64,000 bases of DNA from Proruminimicrobium sp964487915 (GCA_964487915.1 CAZASN010000005.1:1-64000), one strand, 5' to 3'. Numbered from the stretch's first letter, positions 8,237 to 17,222 are shown. The notes: generated by a model from the sequence alone, not told the origin. A program made the numbers and translations.

Positions 8237-11200
8237 TGAATTTGATAAATGAAAAAACAGGGATTGCCGGAAGAATAGCCGGAGCTTTTATTAAAACAAG
8301 GCTTACGCCTCTTTTAGTTCTTGCCGCTTTATTATTGGGAGTTATAGCGGTTGTAAATCTTCCCAGGGAGGAAGAACCGCAGATTTCAGTTCCTATGTTT
8401 GACATATTTGTCCCGTTTCCCGGAGCAAGCGCAAAAGAGGTGGAAGACAGGCTTATAACCCTTGGAGAACGCAAACTTTGGGAAATTTCAGACGTTGAAT
8501 ACGTTTATTCAACAGCCGAAGCAAACGGAGCGATGTTTATAGTTCGTTTTAAAGTCGGCACAAATATGGAAGAAGCGATGACAAGAGTTTTTACGAAAGT
8601 TTCTTCAAATAAAGATTTGATGCCGGCAGGAGCTATGGAGCCGATTGTAAAGGCAAGATCAATTGACGACGTTCCTATTCTTGCTTTGACTTTCTGGAAC
8701 GAAGATGGCGATATCCGTTCTCTGCGCAAAGCAGTAGCTTCAATTCAGCAGGATATAACTTCAATTTCAAATATATCCGAAACGCAGATTATAGGCGGGC
8801 ACCGCAGACAGTTTAACGTACACGTAATACCGGAACGCATGGCTGAATACAGGCTCGGCGTTCTTCAGATAGCGGGAACAATAGCCTCAACAAATACGCG
8901 TCTTCCCGCAGGGCATTATACTAAAGGAAACAATGTTATAAAAGTTGAAACCGATTCTTTTATAAAAAATGCCGGAGATTTGGAAAAAACAGTAGTCGGC
9001 GTTTCAAACGGAAGGCCGGTTTTGCTGGGCGACGTTGCAAAAGTAAGCGACTCTGTTGACGAAAGAGAACAGAATGTTTATATGATTGATTCCGCTTCAG
9101 GTTCTTTGTTGAAATCAAAGCCGGTAAACGCGGTAACGCTGACGGTGGCAAAAAGAAAAGGCGCAAATGCGACGGTTGTTTCAAATGAAATTTTAAAACG
9201 TCTTCAGATTATGGTTCATAATCCGAATTATAATAAACTGCATTATAAAGTAACGAGAAATTACGGAGAAACGGCAAAGGAAAAATCAAACGAATTGCTT
9301 TACCACATGCTTTTGGCGACGGTTTCCGTAACGATACTTATAGGGCTTCTTCTGGGAGTAAGGGAAGCACTTGTCGTTTTAGTAGCAATACCTGTAACGC
9401 TTGCTCTGACGCTTCTTATTTATTATCTGTTCGGTTATACTCTTAACCGAATAACTTTGTTTGCTTTGATATTTTCTATCGGTATTCTAGTTGACGACGC
9501 TATAGTCGTAGTTGAAAATATACACCGCCATTTTATAAAAGATCCGTCTAAACCGGTGTGGAAATCTTCGGTTAAAGCCGTTGACGAAGTTGGAAATCCG
9601 ACGATACTTGCAACTTTAACCGTTATAGCCGCAATTTTGCCTATGGCTTTTGTTGGCGGACTTATGGGGCCGTACATGATGCCGATACCTGTCGGAGCAT
9701 CTTTTGCAATGATATTTTCGCTTGCAGTTGCTTTTATAGTAAGCCCGTGGATGTTTTCGCATATACTGGATTTCTGGAAACCGAAAATAACAGACCATGC
9801 AAAAAAATCGTCGTCCTGGGCAATATGCGCTTACAGAGGTTTTATGCAGTCGCTTATGACTAACAAAAAAGCGCGTATTTGGTATTTTTCTGTACTCGGA
9901 ACCGTTATCATTGGCGTTGTTGTTCTTATTCCTTTAAAAGCTGTCCGCATGAAAATGCTCCCGTTTGATAATAAAAGCGAATTTCAGATAATTATAAATA
10001 TGCCTGAAGGTTCTTCGCTTGAAAATACTAAAAATGCGACGCTTGAAATAGCCGATTATCTTAAAACTCTTTCCGAAGTAAAAAATATTCAGTGTTACGT
10101 CGGAACGTCAGGCCCTTATAATTTTAACGGGCTTGTCCGCCATTATTTTTTAAGAAACCGCAGCGATCAGGCGGATATTCAGGTTAATCTTATTCACGCA
10201 TCGGAACGTTCAAGGCAGAGTCATGAAATAGCAAAAGCCGTCAGAAGCCCTATAGAAGTTATAGGCGCTAAATTCGGAGCAAGAATTCACGTTGCGGAAG
10301 TTCCGCCGGGACCGCCTGTTCTTTCAACGCTTGTAATTGAAATTTACGATCAGGACAGCGCCAAACTTGAATATCTTTCTTCGGAAATAATAAAAATGCT
10401 TAAAGAAACGGAAGATGTTGTTGATATTGATTCTTATGTTCCGCGCGTTCAGCCTTTGGAAATACTTTACGTTGACCGTCAGAAAGCTGCTTTGAACGGA
10501 ATAAGTTCTTTTGATATTGCCGCAACAATAAGCGCTGCCGTAAACGGAGCAGATATTGCTCTTGCCCACGTTGAGGGTGAACCGGAACCGGTCAATATAA
10601 ATCTTCGTCTTGCTCCTGACAGACGTAATCAGGCGTCGGTTTCTTCAATAAATATGGCTGCTCAAAACGGTCAGCTTCTTAGGCTTGGCGCGATGACCCG
10701 TATGGAATCTTCAAAACTTGATCTGCCTATATACCATAAAAATATGCAGAAAACCGCTTATGTTATAGCCGAAGTCGCCGGAAAATCAGAAAGTCCCGTC
10801 TATGTTATTATGGGCCTTCGTTCAAAAATAGATAAACTTGCCGAAAAAACAGGAATACCGATTCAGCAGTATTTTACGCGCCAGCCGAATGTTCCGGGAC
10901 AAACGGCGATAAAATGGGACGGAGAATGGCAGGTTACGTATGAAGTTTTCAGAGATATGGGAATAGCTTTTGCAATCGTTATGATTTTAATTTATTTAAT
11001 ACTTGTCGCATGGTTTGAATCATTTTTGATACCGCTTATAATAATGATTCCTATTCCTCTTACTCTTGTCGGAATACTTCCGGCGCATGCAATAAGCCGT
11101 TCTTTCTTTACGGCAACGTCAATGATAGGTTTTATAGCCGGAGCCGGAATAGTAGTGCGTAATTCAATCATTCTTGTTGACTTTATACAATTGCGTATGA

Positions 11201-11442
11201 AAGAGGGAATGTCTTTGAAAGAAGCCGCTATTGAGGCGGGGGCGGTTCGTTTCAAACCGATGTTTTTAACGGCAATGGCTGTTGTTGTAGGAGCAGGCGT
11301 AATATTGTTTGACCCTATATTTCAGGGGCTTGCACTTTCTCTTATAACGGGAGAAGTAGCGGCTACGCTTCTTTCGCTTACGACGGTTCCTGTTTTGTAT
11401 TATGTTTTGAAAAGACGCGAACACGAAAAAAATAAGATATAA
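8236..11442 (+). CDS. RND-family efflux permease (AcrB/HAE1-like)
   Basis: This 1068-residue inner-membrane proton-driven pump has one helix near residue 20, a large periplasmic loop, a helix cluster near 350-520, a second loop and a C-terminal helix cluster. The fourth-helix motif 'GILVDDAIVVVENI' (Gly416 onwards, Asp420-Asp421) carries the proton-relay Asp pair of the drug-type (HAE) subgroup rather than the heavy-metal subgroup. It is coupled to the tolC-like gene. A membrane-fusion adaptor gene, normally found between or beside these two, is absent here. Substrate unknown. Confidence 0.92.
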   Translation: MNLINEKTGIAGRIAGAFIKTRLTPLLVLAALLLGVIAVVNLPREEEPQISVPMFDIFVPFPGASAKEVEDRLITLGERKLWEISDVEYVYSTAEANGAMFIVRFKVGTNMEEAMTRVFTKVSSNKDLMPAGAMEPIVKARSIDDVPILALTFWNEDGDIRSLRKAVASIQQDITSISNISETQIIGGHRRQFNVHVIPERMAEYRLGVLQIAGTIASTNTRLPAGHYTKGNNVIKVETDSFIKNAGDLEKTVVGVSNGRPVLLGDVAKVSDSVDEREQNVYMIDSASGSLLKSKPVNAVTLTVAKRKGANATVVSNEILKRLQIMVHNPNYNKLHYKVTRNYGETAKEKSNELLYHMLLATVSVTILIGLLLGVREALVVLVAIPVTLALTLLIYYLFGYTLNRITLFALIFSIGILVDDAIVVVENIHRHFIKDPSKPVWKSSVKAVDEVGNPTILATLTVIAAILPMAFVGGLMGPYMMPIPVGASFAMIFSLAVAFIVSPWMFSHILDFWKPKITDHAKKSSSWAICAYRGFMQSLMTNKKARIWYFSVLGTVIIGVVVLIPLKAVRMKMLPFDNKSEFQIIINMPEGSSLENTKNATLEIADYLKTLSEVKNIQCYVGTSGPYNFNGLVRHYFLRNRSDQADIQVNLIHASERSRQSHEIAKAVRSPIEVIGAKFGARIHVAEVPPGPPVLSTLVIEIYDQDSAKLEYLSSEIIKMLKETEDVVDIDSYVPRVQPLEILYVDRQKAALNGISSFDIAATISAAVNGADIALAHVEGEPEPVNINLRLAPDRRNQASVSSINMAAQNGQLLRLGAMTRMESSKLDLPIYHKNMQKTAYVIAEVAGKSESPVYVIMGLRSKIDKLAEKTGIPIQQYFTRQPNVPGQTAIKWDGEWQVTYEVFRDMGIAFAIVMILIYLILVAWFESFLIPLIIMIPIPLTLVGILPAHAISRSFFTATSMIGFIAGAGIVVRNSIILVDFIQLRMKEGMSLKEAAIEAGAVRFKPMFLTAMAVVVGAGVILFDPIFQGLALSLITGEVAATLLSLTTVPVLYYVLKRREHEKNKI

Positions 11443-11458
11443 TAAAAAGGAGAAGAAA

Positions 11459-11674
11459 ATGAATCAGGAAGAAGCTTTAAGAATGACGGCCGGCATTGCA
11501 GTTTTGACGGGTCTTGCTCTCGGATATTTTGTAAGCGGCTGGTGGTATTTGTTTGTTGCTTTTGTTGGACTAAATCTTTTACAGTCGGCATTTACGCACT
11601 GGTGTCCCGCCATGTATATCTTTGATAAATTGGGAATACACGGTTGCTGCTGTAATAAAAATAAGGGGGAATAA
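11459..11674 (+). CDS. DUF2892-type small membrane protein
   Basis: This 71-residue protein has two hydrophobic helices (about 10-28 and 30-46) and a Cys-rich tail 'HGCCCNKNKGE'. The pattern 'R...G...L.G...LG', then 'L.Q..FT..CP......LG', matches DUF2892, the small inner-membrane domain often fused to rhodanese or placed next to RND efflux genes. The terminal CCC may bind metal or persulfide. It lies 16 bp after the pump gene with RBS AAAGGAG, and 3 bp before the arsR-like gene. Confidence 0.8.
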   Translation: MNQEEALRMTAGIAVLTGLALGYFVSGWWYLFVAFVGLNLLQSAFTHWCPAMYIFDKLGIHGCCCNKNKGE

Positions 11675-11677
11675 CCC

Positions 11678-11947
11678 ATGACTTTTGATGCGGACAAAGA
11701 CAGTGAACTTTTAAAAGCGCTCGGTAATCCTATACGTTTGAAAATAGTTGCCGGTCTTATGGAACACGACGGGTGCAATGTTTCCAAAATGGTTGATAAA
11801 CTGGGAATATCCCAGTCTAATGTATCGCAGCATCTTTCTATTTTGAGAAGAGGCGGCGTTTTGAAGGCGACCAGGAAAGGGACGATGACGTGTTTTAGTA
11901 TTGTGGACAAACGGGTTATTGACATTATCAAAGCCCTTAAGAAATAG
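11678..11947 (+). CDS. ArsR-family transcriptional regulator
   Basis: The product is an 89-residue winged-helix DNA-binding protein. 'LLKALGNPIRLKIVAGL' is the usual ArsR opening, and the recognition helix region is 'LGISQSNVSQHLSILRRGGVL' (residues about 42-62). The metal-sensing ELCVCDL motif is replaced by 'GCNVSKMV', with one Cys, so classical As/Sb sensing through two or three thiols is not supported. It is the last gene of the efflux operon and most likely represses the palindromic promoter at 6792-6822 until a ligand releases it. Confidence 0.88.
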   Translation: MTFDADKDSELLKALGNPIRLKIVAGLMEHDGCNVSKMVDKLGISQSNVSQHLSILRRGGVLKATRKGTMTCFSIVDKRVIDIIKALKK

Positions 11948-11951
11948 GGCT

Positions 11952-12088
11952 TATAGCGGCTTTAATTTTTCTATTCAATTTTGTATTTTCAAAGCTTATG
12001 TACCGTTCGCTCCGCTTTACTTACGTACACTGCACTTTGAAAATACTTCATTTCATTACGAAAACTTAAAGCCTTAAAGGGCAACAGC
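11952..12088. repeat. Palindromic interspersed repeat, copy 1 (137 bp)
   Basis: Nearly identical to 12743-12878, with few mismatches over 137 bp. Internally palindromic: GGCTTTAA at the left pairs with TTAAAGCC at the right, and GTATTTTCAAAG pairs with CTTTGAAAATAC further in. Transcripts could fold into a long imperfect hairpin. It starts a few bases after the arsR-like stop codon. No transposase is linked, so it fits a MITE or REP/BIME-like non-autonomous element. Confidence 0.8.
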
Positions 12089-12146
12089 TTAACGGCACGG
12101 CAACGGCTTAAAGACACGACACAAGACAACGGCGAGGGAAAATAAG

Positions 12147-12737
12147 ATGAAAAAGCATGAACATTCAGGCAATCCCCGTAAAACTCTTGAAAATCCAAAA
12201 GAAGTGCTTATTAAAGCGGGATTTGAAAAAGGAGCTTTTACTCTGCTTGATATAGGAACAGGTTCAGGATATCTTTCATTGACGGCTGCTGAAATTATGG
12301 GAAATACGTCAACAGTTTATGCAATTGACAGTCATGAAGAGACAATTAAAATTTTAGACAGTTACTTGTCTCAAAAAGAAATTAAAAATGTTTTTGCTAT
12401 AAAAGCCGATGCCGTAAACGAAATTCCAATTAAAAGAGATTCTGTTGATATATGTCTTATGTCTAATGTTGTACACGGATTTGCCGCAAATAATGAAATG
12501 GAAAAAGTTTTGCAGAATTTAAGTTCTGTTCTAAAAGACGACGGCAAACTTATAGTTATTGATTTTAATAAAAAAGATACATCTTTCGGCCCGCCTTTGG
12601 AAATCAGAGTTAATCCCGACCAGCTTGAAGATATTTTAGAACCTTACGGATATTCACTTGTAAGCAATTTTGATATCGGGGTTAATCAGTATTGTGCTAC
12701 ATTCAAAAAATGTTGTTTACAAGCTAAATGGTGCTAA
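12147..12737 (+). CDS. Class I SAM-dependent methyltransferase
   Basis: The product has 196 residues with the Rossmann methyltransferase fold. Motif I 'LLDIGTGSGYLSL' is at about residues 33-45, the acidic end of strand 2 is 'VYAIDSH', motif IV-like is 'VDICLMSNVVHGF', and 'LKDDGKLIVIDF' follows as strand 5. The type resembles UbiE/Methyltransf_11 enzymes acting on small molecules. The C-terminus carries Cys-Cys and a final Cys. The gene sits between two copies of a palindromic repeat, suggesting it may move or be rearranged with them. RBS 'gaggg' precedes ATG. Substrate unknown. Confidence 0.82.
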   Translation: MKKHEHSGNPRKTLENPKEVLIKAGFEKGAFTLLDIGTGSGYLSLTAAEIMGNTSTVYAIDSHEETIKILDSYLSQKEIKNVFAIKADAVNEIPIKRDSVDICLMSNVVHGFAANNEMEKVLQNLSSVLKDDGKLIVIDFNKKDTSFGPPLEIRVNPDQLEDILEPYGYSLVSNFDIGVNQYCATFKKCCLQAKWC

Positions 12738-12742
12738 ACTCC

Positions 12743-12878
12743 TATAGCGGCTTTAATTTTTCTATTCAATTTTGTATTTTCAAAGCTTATGTACCGTTCG
12801 CTTTGCTTTACTTACGTACACCGCACTTTGAAAATACTTCATTTCATTACGAAAACTTAAAGCCTTAACGGCAACAGC
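12743..12878. repeat. Palindromic interspersed repeat, copy 2 (136 bp)
   Basis: Same sequence family and orientation as 11952-12088, beginning TATAGCGGC and ending GGCAACAGC. It begins five bases after the methyltransferase stop. The same nested inverted repeats are present (GGCTTTAA/TTAAAGCC and GTATTTTCAAAG/CTTTGAAAATAC). It may serve as a terminator-like hairpin for the upstream gene, but it lacks a T-run. Confidence 0.8.
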
Positions 12879-12947
12879 AAGTCGTAAAATATTTCATATT
12901 ATAATATAATCATTATTGAAAAAATAATTAATGTGATTAGGGGTTAT

Positions 12948-13733
12948 ATGGAAATAAATGCACATTCAGATTTTTTAGTTCATTGGACTGGTAAAGATAT
13001 AGAAGATGAAAAAATATCTCCAAAGGAAAAAAATAAAAAATATCTAGAACGATTAAAAAATATTCTGCAATATGGTCTGTGGATGAAAAGACCGGGAAAA
13101 GAAGAAATTATTAAAATAAATGATAAAAAATTCAAGAAACCTGATATTGCACGTATTTCTTTTACAGAATTAAAACTTTCCATTACAGAAGATCATTCTC
13201 ATTTATATGGTAAATTGGGAATAGGCGTAAAAAGATATTTTCTTTTTAACAGATTAGGAAGTCCTATTCATTATTGTCAAGCAGATACACATAATTTGTT
13301 TTTTGCACCGTATTCAAACTTTTTAGAAAATACACCGGAAATTTTATCTTTTTTTAAACATATGTGTTCTAAGTATAAAAAACGTCCACTGCAATATGAT
13401 TTATATAATGAATCTGAATGGAGAATTATTTTTTCTGAAAATATAAGAAAACATTTGTTGCAAACCGACAAAAAAAAAGCAGCTAAATTGTTTGTTAATC
13501 CTAAAACAATAAACTATTTCAATTCCATAGAAAATAAACCAGAATATTTACTGCCATTAGATTCATGGCTGGGACTTATTATTTATCCGAATCTAGAAGT
13601 TAAGAAAAGAGCTATAAAAGATGTTGGAATTAGAAAATTACTAAAAAGAATATCTGCTAGAGGACGACGAAATTCTCCAGAAAAAAATTGTATGCCAATA
13701 GAATTAGATTTAGGGGCATGCAAACAATTTTAA
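12948..13733 (+). CDS. AbiGi-like putative abortive-infection protein
   Basis: The product has 261 residues from ATG 12948, which has AGGGG four bases upstream; an in-frame GTG at 12933 is less likely. No membrane segment. The order 'VHWTGKDI', a helical stretch, 'NILQYGLWMK', 'ISFTELKLS', 'HSHLYGKLGIGVKRYFL', 'GSPIHYC', then 'ESEWRIIF' resembles the AbiGi/DUF2743 and DUF2971 group of phage-resistance-associated proteins. This is pattern recognition, not a search result. Codon use is markedly AT-rich (AGA, ATA, TTA) compared with flanking genes, consistent with horizontal gain. An AbiGii-like toxin partner is not visible beside it. Confidence 0.5.
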   Translation: MEINAHSDFLVHWTGKDIEDEKISPKEKNKKYLERLKNILQYGLWMKRPGKEEIIKINDKKFKKPDIARISFTELKLSITEDHSHLYGKLGIGVKRYFLFNRLGSPIHYCQADTHNLFFAPYSNFLENTPEILSFFKHMCSKYKKRPLQYDLYNESEWRIIFSENIRKHLLQTDKKKAAKLFVNPKTINYFNSIENKPEYLLPLDSWLGLIIYPNLEVKKRAIKDVGIRKLLKRISARGRRNSPEKNCMPIELDLGACKQF

Positions 13734-13742
13734 AAGGCTATA

Positions 13743-13922
13743 TTATCTATTCTGAATAGCACCCATCGGGCAGAATTTGATGCACTTTTCGCATTTAATA
13801 CATTTATCTTGGTCTATTTGAGGAAGTTCATAGTTATTCTGTGATATTGCTTTTACAGGGCAAACTTTTATTGCCGGACATCTGTGGTTTTGAGGACATA
13901 AATGTTTATCTACGGTTATCAT
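13743..13922 (-). CDS. Small dicluster-type ferredoxin
   Basis: This 59-residue electron carrier begins MITVDKHLCPQNHRCP. The second iron-sulfur motif is canonical, CIKCEKCIKFCP (Cys41, 44, 47, 51). The first is atypical, with Cys9, Cys15 and Cys21 separated by five residues each and 'CP' after the third. RBS AGGAG lies 10 bases upstream of ATG (plus-strand 13922). It stands alone between the AbiGi-like gene and an antiporter; its redox partner is unknown. It could carry one cluster or two. Confidence 0.8.
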   Translation of the reverse strand: MITVDKHLCPQNHRCPAIKVCPVKAISQNNYELPQIDQDKCIKCEKCIKFCPMGAIQNR

Positions 13923-13991
13923 AGTTTTGTCTCCTCTCAGTTTTAAATAATTTGTCTAGGTTCCGATAGCAAAATTTTATATAATTTTTAA

Positions 13992-15194
13992 ATGAATTAC
14001 TATTTGATTATCATATGTTTGGCTCTTTTTGTAATATTGTCTTACGTGTATACAATTATTGCCGCACGTCATAAAATACCTTCTGTTTTACTTTTAATTC
14101 TTACCGGCATAATTACAAAGGCGTCTCTTGAGTTTTTGGGGATTTCATTCACTCCTTCACAGATGTATCTTAATCTTTTCGGCACTATAGGTCTTATTCT
14201 TATAGTTCTTGAAGGAAGCGTTGATTTGTCTTTGGACAGAGAAAGTTTACCTATTATAGTGCGCTCTTTTTTAGTTGCAACAGTACTTTTGCTGTTTTCA
14301 AGTTTTTCAATTACTTTTCTAATTTCATATTTTCTTAAAGTAAGTTTTATAAATGCGTTTCTGTATTCTATTCCGTTATCCATTATAAGCAGCGCGATAG
14401 TTATTCCCGGAGTGGAAGGACTTGATAAAAACAAGAAAGACTTTATGGTTTGCGAGTCTATTTTTTCAGATATTCTTGGGATTATACTTTTTAATATCGC
14501 CGTTATGAGCGCAGGCAATAGTTCGGGTTTGGCGGGGCATATTGTATTGAGCAGTATTTTTACCGTAATAATTTCATTCTTAATATCATTTCTGCTTGTA
14601 TATGCGTTGGTTAAAATAAAATCAGGCGTTAAATTGTTTCCGATAATAGCTATTTTAATTCTCGTTTATTCTATCGGAAAAATTATGCATCTTTCAACTC
14701 TGATTATCATATTTGTTTTCGGTTTAACTCTTAGAAATATATTCAATTTTATGAAAGACGAATGGCAACAGAAAATCAACATTTCGTCCGAAGATTACGG
14801 TAAAGTATTCAGCGAGTTCAAACTTTTAATACGTGAATCTTCGTTTGTCATAAGAACTTTTTTCTTTATTATTTTCGGATATACGCTTATGATTGAAAAT
14901 CTTTTGAATACAACGGTGTTGTTTATAGGAACGGCGATTATATTTATCACTTATGCTTTGCGATATTTTAACTTAAGATTTATTTCCCGCCAAAATTTAA
15001 TGCCGGAACTGCTTATTGCTCCGCGCGGGCTTATTACTATTCTTCTTTATTACAGCATACCCGAATCAAATAAAATAGGTTATTACGGAGAGGGAATAAT
15101 AGTTTTTACGGTTATAACTACAGGCCTTTTAATGATGTTCGGGCTTATTGTAAATAAAGACAAAAAAATTGAAATTATTGAAACAACATACTAA
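13992..15194 (+). CDS. Monovalent cation:proton antiporter, CPA family
   Basis: The product is a 400-residue integral membrane protein with about 12 hydrophobic segments and no large soluble tail. 'HKIPSVLLLILTGI' near the start and 'ESIFSDILGIILF' near residue 155 are family hallmarks; the Ser-Asp pair replaces the Asn-Asp/Asp-Asp ion site of some relatives. Late 'LIAPRGLITILLYYSIP' matches the conserved 'APRGL' segment of NhaP-type exchangers. Likely exchanges Na+ or K+ for protons. No clear RBS precedes ATG, and TATAAT at 13980-13985 would make the transcript nearly leaderless. Confidence 0.82.
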   Translation: MNYYLIIICLALFVILSYVYTIIAARHKIPSVLLLILTGIITKASLEFLGISFTPSQMYLNLFGTIGLILIVLEGSVDLSLDRESLPIIVRSFLVATVLLLFSSFSITFLISYFLKVSFINAFLYSIPLSIISSAIVIPGVEGLDKNKKDFMVCESIFSDILGIILFNIAVMSAGNSSGLAGHIVLSSIFTVIISFLISFLLVYALVKIKSGVKLFPIIAILILVYSIGKIMHLSTLIIIFVFGLTLRNIFNFMKDEWQQKINISSEDYGKVFSEFKLLIRESSFVIRTFFFIIFGYTLMIENLLNTTVLFIGTAIIFITYALRYFNLRFISRQNLMPELLIAPRGLITILLYYSIPESNKIGYYGEGIIVFTVITTGLLMMFGLIVNKDKKIEIIETTY

Positions 15195-15314
15195 ACAATT
15201 CAGTATTTTTTTTGGAATGGTTGCCGTAAAATCAAAAAAAGTATATAATCTTGCGATAGAAAAATCCTTCAATTAAGAAGTTTTGTCTATAAGGGAAAAA
15301 TCCTAAAAAATATT

Positions 15315-16499
15315 ATGAAAAAACGAAATTCAGCCTCTTTTATTTTTATTATGCTTGGCATGCTGACGGCTTTTGGTCCTTTTGTTACGGATATGTATTT
15401 GCCGAGTCTTCCTTCTATGACCGGTTATTTTAAAACAAGCGTTTCAATGGTTCAGCTGGGGCTTACGTTTTCAATGTTTGGAATGGCTTTCGGTCAATTG
15501 CTTTTCGGTCCGTTAAGCGATAAATATGGAAGAAGGCGTCCGTTATTAATAGCAATGATTCTTTTTTTAATTTCAACTTTTGCATGTATTTTCGCTCCTG
15601 ATATACATATTTTTGTAGCTTTAAGGCTTATTCAGGGCATCGGCGCGGCCGGAGGAATAGTAATAGCCCGTTCCGTTGCGGCCGATAAATTTAAAGGCAG
15701 AAATCTTACGAAAGCTTTTGCGGTAGTAGGCGCTATAAACGGAATGGCTCCCGTAATTGCTCCTATTACTGGAGGACTTATTCTCGGATTTATCGGGTGG
15801 AAAGGAATATTTGCAATATTGTTTATCTGGGGAATAGTACTTACCGCAGTTACGTCAAAATTTAAAGAATCACTGTCAAAAGCCAGAAGATCAAAAGAAA
15901 AACTTTCAAAAACGATTAGAATGTTTAAGAATGTTTTAAAAAACAAAGAATTTGTTTTTTATACTTTGCAGATGTTTTTTACGATGGGTATTTTGTTTTC
16001 TTATATATCCGCTTCGCCTTTTATTATACAGGAACATTATAAGTTCAGCCCTATCGCATTCAGTTTGTTTTTTGCCGCAAACGCCGCGGCCATCGGAACC
16101 GGAGCCGCCATATCTTCAAGATTTAAAAATTATGAAAAGAGTTTAAAAACAGGCAGTACGGGAATGATAATATGCAGTATTTTGCTTTTATGCGTTCTGG
16201 CAATTAACGGCTCAATAGTTTTTTTTGAAGGTTTGTTATTTGTTTTATGTTTTATGATGGGGCTTACATTTCCGGTTACTATTTCATTTGCTCTTAACAG
16301 CGCAAGAAAACAGTCCGGAACCGCTTCCGCAATACTCGGAGCGTCGGGATTTTTGGCGGGAAGCATAGTTTCACCTATAGTAGGGCTTGGAAATATTTTG
16401 ATTTCTACCGGTATTGCATTTACGGCAAGTTCTGTTTTTGCCGGATTAAGCGCTTATTTAGCTTCAAGTCAAAGAAAAGAACATAAAACATTGTCATAG
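15315..16499 (+). CDS. Bcr/CflA-family MFS drug exporter
   Basis: The product has 394 residues and 12 transmembrane helices of the major facilitator type. 'FVTDMYLPSLPSM' in the first helix and 'GPLSDKYGRRRPLL' in the loop between helices 2 and 3 are diagnostic of the Bcr/CflA multidrug subgroup. 'RLIQGIGAAGGIVIARSVAAD' follows as usual. It would export small toxic compounds using the proton gradient. Appears to be monocistronic, though the DedA gene follows after 48 bp on the same strand. Confidence 0.88.
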   Translation: MKKRNSASFIFIMLGMLTAFGPFVTDMYLPSLPSMTGYFKTSVSMVQLGLTFSMFGMAFGQLLFGPLSDKYGRRRPLLIAMILFLISTFACIFAPDIHIFVALRLIQGIGAAGGIVIARSVAADKFKGRNLTKAFAVVGAINGMAPVIAPITGGLILGFIGWKGIFAILFIWGIVLTAVTSKFKESLSKARRSKEKLSKTIRMFKNVLKNKEFVFYTLQMFFTMGILFSYISASPFIIQEHYKFSPIAFSLFFAANAAAIGTGAAISSRFKNYEKSLKTGSTGMIICSILLLCVLAINGSIVFFEGLLFVLCFMMGLTFPVTISFALNSARKQSGTASAILGASGFLAGSIVSPIVGLGNILISTGIAFTASSVFAGLSAYLASSQRKEHKTLS

Positions 16500-16547
16500 T
16501 TTTGAATTTAAAATAGAATTTTAAAATTAATTATTTAAGAGGAAACA

Positions 16548-17192
16548 ATGATACAAACATTTTTTGATTTGCTTTTTCATTTTGAACAGTATTTGAATTT
16601 TATTGTTCAAAATTTCGGGTTATGGACGTATCTGATTATTTTTTTAGTTATATTCATTGAAACAGGACTTGTGGTTATGCCTTTTCTTCCGGGTGATTCT
16701 TTGTTATTTGCGCTGGGAGCTCTTGCCGCCGGAGAGATTCTTCATATATGGAGCCTTCTAATTTTATTATCGGCGGCAGCCGTAATAGGAGACAGCGTAA
16801 ATTATTTAATCGGCAAATATTTCAGCCATAAAATTTTGGGAAGCAAAACGCTCGGACGGTTTGTTAAGAAGGAATATCTTGAAAAAACTCATAATTTTTA
16901 TGAAAAATACGGCGGAAAGACAATCATTATCGCAAGATTTGTTCCTATTATAAGAACATTTGCTCCTTTTGTTGCCGGCATCGGCAGCATGAATTATTCT
17001 AAATTTATCGCATATAACATTTTAGGCGGTATTTTATGGGTGGCAACGATGGTGTCTGCCGGTTATTTGTTCGGTAACATTCCTTTTATAAAAAATAATT
17101 TTACTATTGTCGTTCTTGCGATTATTTTTATATCTATACTTCCCGGAATTATAGCTTTTATAAAATTTAAATTTAAAAAATACAAAAAATAA
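16548..17192 (+). CDS. DedA-family membrane protein
   Basis: The product has 214 residues and several membrane segments. The hallmark 'FIETGLVVMPFLPGDSLLFALGALAAGE' region, the amphipathic 'YEKYGGKTIIIARFVPIIRTFAPFVAGIGSM' region with conserved Arg residues, and 'ILGGILWVATMVSAGYLFGN' place it in DedA. Family members influence envelope homeostasis and flip lipids such as undecaprenyl phosphate. RBS AGAGG precedes ATG by 7 bases. The C-terminus is a short basic tail 'KFKFKKYKK'. Confidence 0.9.
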   Translation: MIQTFFDLLFHFEQYLNFIVQNFGLWTYLIIFLVIFIETGLVVMPFLPGDSLLFALGALAAGEILHIWSLLILLSAAAVIGDSVNYLIGKYFSHKILGSKTLGRFVKKEYLEKTHNFYEKYGGKTIIIARFVPIIRTFAPFVAGIGSMNYSKFIAYNILGGILWVATMVSAGYLFGNIPFIKNNFTIVVLAIIFISILPGIIAFIKFKFKKYKK

Positions 17193-17222
17193 ATCCGGCG
17201 GCTAATAAAAATTATATCAGCT

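Noticed and set aside
11952..12878. Insertion sequence or CRISPR array
   Set aside because: There are only two copies of the repeat, no transposase or cas gene, and the interval is a normal methyltransferase gene rather than a short spacer.
1..13733. Prophage
   Set aside because: No integrase, capsid, terminase, tail or lysis genes are visible; the accessory stretches are short and separated by housekeeping genes.
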